From NCBI GenBank assembly GCA_023406225.1, contig JAEXWS010000188.1:1-8604 (forward strand): DNA of 8,604 nucleotides, written 5' to 3'. This document shows positions 4,541 through 8,604 of this stretch, one piece after another. Origin of the DNA: Bacillota bacterium (GTDB lineage: Bacteria; Bacillota; Clostridia; Oscillospirales; Oscillospiraceae). Every line of letters begins with the position of its first letter. Position 1 is the first letter of the stretch. The notes below the pieces were generated by a model, which worked only from the letters and a program-made list of their open reading frames with translations, made no database searches and had not been told where the DNA came from. The translations under genes and the position numbers were made by a program.

Positions 4541-5947
4541 TCAAAGCGCCCCCTCTTCCTCTTCAAAGACCTCCGCCAGCAGGGCCATGGCCTCCGGGAG
4601 CCGGGCCGCCTCCAGTCCGGCGTAATTCACCACCAGGGTATGGGCGTAAGCCGGGTCCGGCACCGCCGCGTACTCGGACAGGAAGCCCAGCCGCACCCCC
4701 AGGCCCTCCGCCCGGCGGCGGAGGGCCTCGTCACTTTGGGCCGTGTCCAGCCGCAAAAGGAAATGCAGGCCCGCTCCCTGCTCGGAGATGGAGACGCGGC
4801 CGGCAAAGGGGCTGGTGCGGAAGGCCTCCAGCACGCCCGCCCGCCGGGCGCGGTACTCCTTGCGCATCCGGGAGAGGTGCTGCTCGTAGTGCCCCCGGTC
4901 CAGGAACCGGGCCAGCACGTGCTGTTCCAGGGCCGGGACCGTACAGGCGTAAAAATCCAGCTCCCGGCGGTACCGCTCCAGGAGAAGGGGGGGCAGGACC
5001 ATGAACCCCACCCGCATGGAGGGGGAGATGGTCTGGGAAAACGTGTTCATGTAGATGACCCGCCCGCTGTGGTCGATGCTCTGCAGGGTGGGGATGGGAC
5101 GGCCCGCGAAGCGGAACTCGCTGTCGTAATCGTCCTCGATGATGACGCCGTTTCGCTCCGCCGCCCACTGCAGCAGGGCCTGCCGCCGCCCGATGGGGGT
5201 GACCAGGCCCGTGGGGTAGTGGTGGGAGGGGGAGATGTGGGCCGCGGTGGCCCCGGAGGCCTCCAGGGCGCGAAGGTCCAGCCCCTGTCCGTCCAGGGGC
5301 ACCGGGCGGCAGGCCGCGCCGCAGGTCTCATAGACCCGGCGGATCTTGGGATAGCCCGGGTCCTCCACGGCGAACACCGCGTCCCGCCCCAAAAGCTGGG
5401 CCAGCAGCAGATAGAGGTACTCCGCCCCCGCCCCCACCACGACCTGCTCCGGGGAGACCGCCATGCCCTTGTAGTCCCTGAGATCCGCCGCGATGGCCCG
5501 GCGCAGGGCGGGCAGGCCCTGGTGGGGCACCGGGGAGAGGAGGGCGTCCCCCCCCTCGCTGAGGACCTGGCGGGTGAGCCGCGCCCAGGTGGACACGGGA
5601 AACCCGGCGGCGTCCACCTGGTTGCGCTTCAGGTCCAGCCGCCAAACCGGCTCCTCCGCCGGAGGGATGGGCAGGGGCGGGGCCTTGGGGGGCGGCGGCG
5701 TCCGGGAGACCTCCGCCACGAAAAAGCCCCGCTTGGGCAGGGTGTAGACATAGCCCTCCGCCTCCAGCTGCTGGTAGGCCCCCTCCACGGTGATGACCGA
5801 TAGATCCAGGTGCTCCGCCAGCCGGCGCTTGGAGGGCAGGCGCTCCCCGGCCTTCAGCGCGCCGTCCAGGATATCCGCCCGGATGCGGCGGTACAGGTAC
5901 TCATACAGGGGCAGGGCGCCCCGTTCCTCCAGGGAATAGGTCAGCAT
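4541..5947 (-). CDS. MocR/PdxR-like regulator (GntR HTH fused to aminotransferase domain) lacking the PLP lysine
   Basis: The 468-residue protein has a GntR-type winged HTH (about 12-78: PLYEYLYRRIRADILDG, then GERLPSKRRLAEHLDLSVITVEGAYQQL). A proline-rich linker (about 83-100) and a fold-type I aminotransferase domain follow. Family motifs are EDPGYP, SPSHHYPTG (239-247) and EDDYDSEFRF (from 271), which includes the aspartate normally facing the PLP ring nitrogen. In the usual TFSKTLxPxxRxG motif, the lysine that binds PLP is replaced: the sequence reads TFSQTISPSMRVG with Gln305 (codon CAG). An internal aldimine should therefore be impossible, so the ligand may be bound non-covalently or differ. 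MocR proteins usually control a divergent gene, here the ECF S component, and often themselves. AAGGAGG lies eight bases before the ATG, and a good promoter lies upstream. crcB follows directly. Confidence 0.92.
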   Translation of the reverse strand: MLTYSLEERGALPLYEYLYRRIRADILDGALKAGERLPSKRRLAEHLDLSVITVEGAYQQLEAEGYVYTLPKRGFFVAEVSRTPPPPKAPPLPIPPAEEPVWRLDLKRNQVDAAGFPVSTWARLTRQVLSEGGDALLSPVPHQGLPALRRAIAADLRDYKGMAVSPEQVVVGAGAEYLYLLLAQLLGRDAVFAVEDPGYPKIRRVYETCGAACRPVPLDGQGLDLRALEASGATAAHISPSHHYPTGLVTPIGRRQALLQWAAERNGVIIEDDYDSEFRFAGRPIPTLQSIDHSGRVIYMNTFSQTISPSMRVGFMVLPPLLLERYRRELDFYACTVPALEQHVLARFLDRGHYEQHLSRMRKEYRARRAGVLEAFRTSPFAGRVSISEQGAGLHFLLRLDTAQSDEALRRRAEGLGVRLGFLSEYAAVPDPAYAHTLVVNYAGLEAARLPEAMALLAEVFEEEEGAL

Positions 5948-5980
5948 GGCGGCCCCTCCTTTCTGACCTTAGAAAAAAGT

Positions 5981-6015
5981 GCGGATTTGGATATTTCAAT
6001 CATACCATATTCCGC
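5981..6015. promoter_or_regulatory. Possible operator dyad between the MocR-type and ECF genes
   Basis: GCGGA (5981-5985) and TCCGC (6011-6015) are inverted with a 25-base interval, and GGATAT and ATATTCC lie inside. The dyad brackets the -10 box of the MocR-type gene and sits between the two divergent genes, where a MocR protein would be expected to bind. The arms are short and this could be chance. A possible plus-strand -10, TACAAT (6017-6022), lacks a good -35. Confidence 0.25.
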
Positions 6016-6027
6016 TTACAATGGCAA
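5999..6027 (-). promoter_or_regulatory. Predicted sigma-A-type promoter for the MocR-crcB pair
   Basis: On the minus strand, TTGCCA (6022-6027) and TATGAT (5999-6004) each differ from consensus by one base and are separated by exactly 17 bases. Transcription would begin near 5992, giving a leader of about 45 bases with AAGGAGG before the ATG. Confidence 0.65.
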
Positions 6028-6054
6028 CAACGACCTGAAAGGAGCGAGAAACAC

Positions 6055-6612
6055 ATGGAACGAACCATTCCGGGCGCGCAGCGCCGCACCCATTCCCTGG
6101 TATTGACGGGGCTGTTCGCGGCGCTGGGGTGCGTGTCCACCATGGTCCTGGTGCTGCCCTCCCCCACAGGCGGGTACATGAACCTGGGGGACGCGGTGGT
6201 GCTGCTGGGCGCCTATCTGCTGGGACCGGTCTGGGGCGCGGTGGCGGGGGGCCTGGGCCCGGCGCTGGCGGACCTGCTGGCGGGCTACACGGCCTATGTC
6301 CCGGCCACGCTGGCGATCAAGGCGGTGATGGGCCTTGCGGCGGGGCTTTTGTTCCGCGCCCTGCGGGAAAAGCAGGGGGACCAGCCCTTCCGGATGCTGT
6401 GCACCCTGGTCTTTTGCGGCCTTGTGGGGGAGATCCCCATGGTGGCGGGCTACTGGCTGTACGACGGCATCCTGATGGGAAGCCTGGCGGGCAGCGCGCT
6501 GGGCATCCCCAGCAACCTGGCCCAGGCGGCCTTCGGCGTGACCGCGTCCACCCTGCTGGCCCTGGCCCTGCGGAAGAGCCGGTATGTCCGGCGGCAGTTC
6601 CCCGGCCTTTGA
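6055..6612 (+). CDS. ECF transporter S component (substrate-binding membrane subunit)
   Basis: Integral-membrane substrate-capture subunit of an energy-coupling-factor vitamin transporter. The 185-residue length and five to six hydrophobic helices suit the family. The first helix (SLVLTGLFAALGCVSTMVLV, about 14-33) has the small-residue pattern used to dock EcfT. It is followed by PSPTGGYMNLGDAVVLL (35-51), LLGPVWGAVAGGLGPALADL and GYTAYVPATLAIKAVMG, which are characteristic of the ECF riboflavin/HMP/pyridoxine-type S proteins (PF07155-like). No EcfA or EcfT gene lies nearby, so it presumably shares an energising module encoded elsewhere. AAAGGAG (6038-6044) precedes the ATG. It is divergent from a PdxR-like regulator and 43 bases upstream of a PhzF-family gene. 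That context makes a B6 vitamer a reasonable substrate guess; riboflavin, HMP or another small vitamin cannot be excluded. Confidence 0.9.
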   Translation: MERTIPGAQRRTHSLVLTGLFAALGCVSTMVLVLPSPTGGYMNLGDAVVLLGAYLLGPVWGAVAGGLGPALADLLAGYTAYVPATLAIKAVMGLAAGLLFRALREKQGDQPFRMLCTLVFCGLVGEIPMVAGYWLYDGILMGSLAGSALGIPSNLAQAAFGVTASTLLALALRKSRYVRRQFPGL

Positions 6613-6655
6613 GCGCCGTACCCGCGCAAAATTTTGACCGACGGAGGCGGACCAG

Positions 6656-7435
6656 ATGAAACAGTACATCGTAGACGCATTCACCGGGCATGTGTTCGGT
6701 GGGAATCCCGCGGCCGTCTGCATCCTGGAGCGGTGGCTCCCGGACGAACGGATGACCGCCATCGCGGGGGAGAACAACCTGTCCGAGACGGCTTTCGCCG
6801 TGAAGGAGGGGGAGACCTACCGCCTGCGGTGGTTCACCCCCGCGGCGGAGATCGACCTGTGCGGCCACGCCACCCTGGCCTGCGCCTATGTGCTTTTGAA
6901 CCACGTGGAGCCGGGGCGGGAGGCCGTGACCTTCCACACCCTGAGCGGCGATCTGACGGTGGTCCGGCGGGGGGAGCTTTACGAGATGGACTTCCCGGCC
7001 TACGGCCTGCGGCCCGTGCCGGTGACGGCGGCCATGTCCGAGGCCCTGGGGGCCGTCCCGGCGGAGGCGTACATGGGCCGGGACCTACTGTGCGTCTTTG
7101 ACGATGCGTCCACCGTGCGGGCCCTGGAGCCGGACATCGAGAAGGTCCGGGCGCTGGAGGGGCTGCTGGTCCACGCCACGGCCCCGGGGACGGACACCGA
7201 CTGCCTGTCCCGGACCTTCGCCCCCAAATGCGGCGTTGCGGAGGACCCGGTGTGCGGCTCCGGCCACTGCCACATCGTCCCCTATTGGGCAAAGCGGCTG
7301 CAAAAGGACCGTGTGACGGCCTATCAGGCCTCCAGGCGGGGCGGCACGCTGTACTGCGCCGCGGCGGGGGAGCGGGTGCGCCTCAGCGGCAGGGCGGCCC
7401 TCTTTTCCGCGGGGGAGATCTTCGTGGACCCCTGA
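6656..7435 (+). CDS. PhzF-family isomerase/epimerase-like enzyme
   Basis: The 259-residue protein belongs to the diaminopimelate-epimerase-fold PhzF family. It starts with the family signature MKQYIVDAFTGHVFGGNPAAVCIL. The conserved glutamate that acts as acid/base in PhzF is Glu44 in NNLSETAF. The other signatures are RWFTPAAEIDLCGHATLA (58-75) and AEDPVCGSGHCHIVPYW (195-211). The usual residue after EDPV is threonine; here it is Cys200. Genuine phenazine genes are absent, so phenazine synthesis is not implied; most family members outside phenazine clusters have unknown substrates. The start follows GGAGG (6643-6647). The gene probably forms an operon with the S component 43 bases upstream and ends before a hairpin terminator. 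The enzyme may act on the imported compound, but that is speculation. Confidence 0.93.
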   Translation: MKQYIVDAFTGHVFGGNPAAVCILERWLPDERMTAIAGENNLSETAFAVKEGETYRLRWFTPAAEIDLCGHATLACAYVLLNHVEPGREAVTFHTLSGDLTVVRRGELYEMDFPAYGLRPVPVTAAMSEALGAVPAEAYMGRDLLCVFDDASTVRALEPDIEKVRALEGLLVHATAPGTDTDCLSRTFAPKCGVAEDPVCGSGHCHIVPYWAKRLQKDRVTAYQASRRGGTLYCAAAGERVRLSGRAALFSAGEIFVDP

Positions 7436-7453
7436 GCCGGACCAAACGTAAAA

Positions 7454-7502
7454 TTCCGCGGCGCGGAAAGTCCCCGGCGGTTCTAAGAACCGCCGGGGAC
7501 TT
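7454..7502. terminator. Tandem hairpins, probable bidirectional terminator
   Basis: TTCCGCG-g-CGCGGAA (7454-7468) is followed directly by a very strong stem: GTCCCCGGCGGTTCT (7470-7484) against AGAACCGCCGGGGAC (7486-7500), extended by AA/TT. On the plus strand only TTGTACATT follows, a weak tail. On the minus strand the first hairpin is followed by TTTT, which suits termination of the DUF975 gene. It separates two convergent genes. Confidence 0.7.
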
Positions 7503-7521
7503 GTACATTAGAGAGGGCGCG

Positions 7522-8352
7522 TCAGAACCCGCCGTTCCAGCCGTCCGTGCCGCCCAGGCCGTCGGGACCCCGGTCCCCGGGCACGCCCAGGCCCACGCCG
7601 GAGGTCTCCTTGGCGATCTCAAAATATCCCAGCTCCGTGCACTGGTAGGCCGGCATGTAAAACAGCGCCACCGCCAGGGACCACACGCCGCCCACCAGGA
7701 CCAGGAGCCAGCCGGGGAACGCGGGGGTGAACGTCACATTGTAGAACATGGAATCAAAAAGGTGGTAGTAGACATAACACATATAAGCCAGGGAGGGGGC
7801 GGAGGCCAGCAGGCCCCACCCGAAATAGCTCAGATCCAGCATGAAAAGCTGGCTCTTGTAGCCCAGGGTCTGCCGTTTGCTCATGTCCAGGGCCTCCATG
7901 ATGCCGATGCCGGGATTTTCATAGAGGTTATAGAGGGCGAAGCGGTAGCGGTACGCGGCGATGATGCCGGGAATGGCAAACAGCATGGACCACAAAAACA
8001 CGAAGCAGTTGATGACGATCTGAAGTCCGATGATCTTTCCCACGAAGGAAAACCCGTCGAACAGCGTCAAATACTCCGCCCGCTCGCCCCGGCGGACCGC
8101 CATGCAGTACAGCACGAAGCCCGCCCCCAGGACGCTGCCCAGCAGCGACACCAGCACGTAGACGAAGATGCCCAGCAGGTTCCGCTCCGGGACGGTGGGC
8201 GCGCCGCCCCCGGCGAAGGTGTCCGCCAGGTTCAAAAGCAGGATGATGAACAGGTACAGGGCCGTCATGCCCCTGGGGCTGACCTGGGCCTCCGCCAGCA
8301 GGTCCTTCATATCGGCTTTCAGCCGTTTTCGGTCGATGATCTGCGCCATCAT
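7522..8352 (-). CDS. DUF975 family integral membrane protein
   Basis: The 276-residue protein has about five to six membrane segments: GMTALYLFIILLLNLADTF near residues 28-46, then a long pair around FVYVLVSLLGSVLGAGFVLY, a segment around FLWSMLFAIPGIIAAYRYRF, a fourth region around DLSYFGWGLLASAPSLAYM, and LLVLVGGVWSLAVALFYMP. The stretch IPGIIAAYRYRFALYNLYENP, then ALDMSKRQTLGYK and LDLSYFGW, is characteristic of DUF975 proteins of Firmicutes, whose function is unknown. The frame is open to an ATG at 8433, but that codon lies in the -35 box of a near-consensus promoter. The ATG at 8352 has GGAGG (8362-8366) nine bases upstream and is preferred; the next codon is also ATG. The C-terminal tail is glycine-rich (GVGLGVPGDRGPDGLGG). 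Transcribed alone, towards the double hairpin. Confidence 0.88.
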   Translation of the reverse strand: MMAQIIDRKRLKADMKDLLAEAQVSPRGMTALYLFIILLLNLADTFAGGGAPTVPERNLLGIFVYVLVSLLGSVLGAGFVLYCMAVRRGERAEYLTLFDGFSFVGKIIGLQIVINCFVFLWSMLFAIPGIIAAYRYRFALYNLYENPGIGIMEALDMSKRQTLGYKSQLFMLDLSYFGWGLLASAPSLAYMCYVYYHLFDSMFYNVTFTPAFPGWLLVLVGGVWSLAVALFYMPAYQCTELGYFEIAKETSGVGLGVPGDRGPDGLGGTDGWNGGF

Positions 8353-8404
8353 AGATCGTGGCCTCCATTTTTCAAACTGGCGGCGTTTCCGCGCGCCTGG
8401 GGCT

Positions 8405-8433
8405 ATTATACGATACCGCCGCCGAAATGACAA
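8405..8433 (-). promoter_or_regulatory. Near-consensus sigma-A-type promoter for the DUF975 gene
   Basis: On the minus strand, TTGTCA (8428-8433) has one mismatch to the -35 consensus. It is followed after exactly 17 bases by a perfect TATAAT (8405-8410). Transcription would start near 8398, leaving a leader of roughly 45 bases before the ribosome binding site and ATG at 8352. Confidence 0.8.
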
Positions 8434-8541
8434 GAGAGACGGCGTTTCCCCACGGCATTTCTAAATCTGGAAGTTGGAAGAAACGCCGCAAATAATTGTT
8501 AAAAAAAGGACGATTTTCCGCAAAAACACGGGTTCATAGTC

Positions 8542-8570
8542 TGGACATTTTTTAGATAATGGTGTAAAAT
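8542..8570 (+). promoter_or_regulatory. Outward-facing promoter at the right edge
   Basis: TGGACA (8542-8547) and TAAAAT (8565-8570) each match consensus at five of six positions and are separated by 17 bases. They lie in an AT-rich stretch (about 8455-8570) typical of promoter regions. No gene start is visible before the window ends, so it presumably drives a gene to the right. The rest of 8434-8604 holds no gene. Confidence 0.6.
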
Positions 8571-8604
8571 GAGGCGCAGTATGTGGTAGTAACGCCATTT
8601 TCCT

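Noticed and set aside
4640..5803. A 387-codon plus-strand frame opposite the MocR-type gene
   Set aside because: Low-complexity Gly/Arg/Pro composition, antisense to a well-supported regulator, and no ribosome binding site or domain.
6656..7435. Phenazine biosynthesis locus
   Set aside because: Only a PhzF-fold protein is present; no other phz genes are nearby, and the family is widespread outside phenazine producers.
7228..8430. A 400-codon plus-strand frame overlapping the end of the PhzF gene and antisense to the DUF975 gene
   Set aside because: It runs through the double hairpin between the genes and has no family resemblance.
8353..8433. A 27-residue N-terminal extension of the DUF975 protein
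   Set aside because: The upstream ATG falls inside the -35 box of a near-consensus promoter, and a good ribosome binding site precedes the ATG at 8352.

Overview
The window looks like chromosomal DNA from a GC-rich gut-type Clostridia bacterium, most likely the Oscillospiraceae (Flavonifractor/Lawsonibacter-like). This is inferred from GC-rich third codon positions, strong AGGAGG-type ribosome binding sites, a DUF975 membrane protein, an ECF vitamin-transporter S component, a MocR-type regulator and CrcB. No species can be named from the sequence alone.

Layout. Bases 1-298 (minus) hold the N-terminal part of an ArsR-family repressor that runs off the left edge, with an inverted repeat in its promoter region. 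A gene-free GC-rich leader (355-659) precedes a two-gene operon on the plus strand: rpe (ribulose-phosphate 3-epimerase) and a PLP-dependent D-cysteine desulfhydrase-like enzyme. The operon meets, tail to tail, a small unrecognised minus-strand gene (2296-2550). That gene is divergent from a compact XRE-type regulator (2620-2832), and the two share a near-perfect 36-bp AT-rich palindrome overlapping the minus-strand promoter. The regulator is visibly more AT-rich than its surroundings.

Between the regulator and recR lies a 703-bp gene-free stretch dominated by one imperfect palindrome of about 557 bp (2954-3510). It is centred exactly on its midpoint and has smaller hairpins nested symmetrically in both arms. 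One hairpin pair shows compensatory base changes between the arms. This is the most unusual object in the window. recR follows directly, its ribosome binding site next to the palindrome's end, and ends at a strong bidirectional terminator.

On the minus strand, a MocR/PdxR-like regulator and crcB (fluoride channel) are directly adjacent and probably co-transcribed. The regulator carries glutamine where the family normally has the PLP-binding lysine. Divergent from it are an ECF S component and a PhzF-family enzyme on the plus strand. The arrangement suggests a regulator controlling uptake of a vitamin, possibly B6, but substrate and ligand are inferred. A double hairpin separates these from a convergent DUF975 membrane protein with a near-consensus promoter. 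The right edge carries an outward-facing promoter for a gene outside the window.
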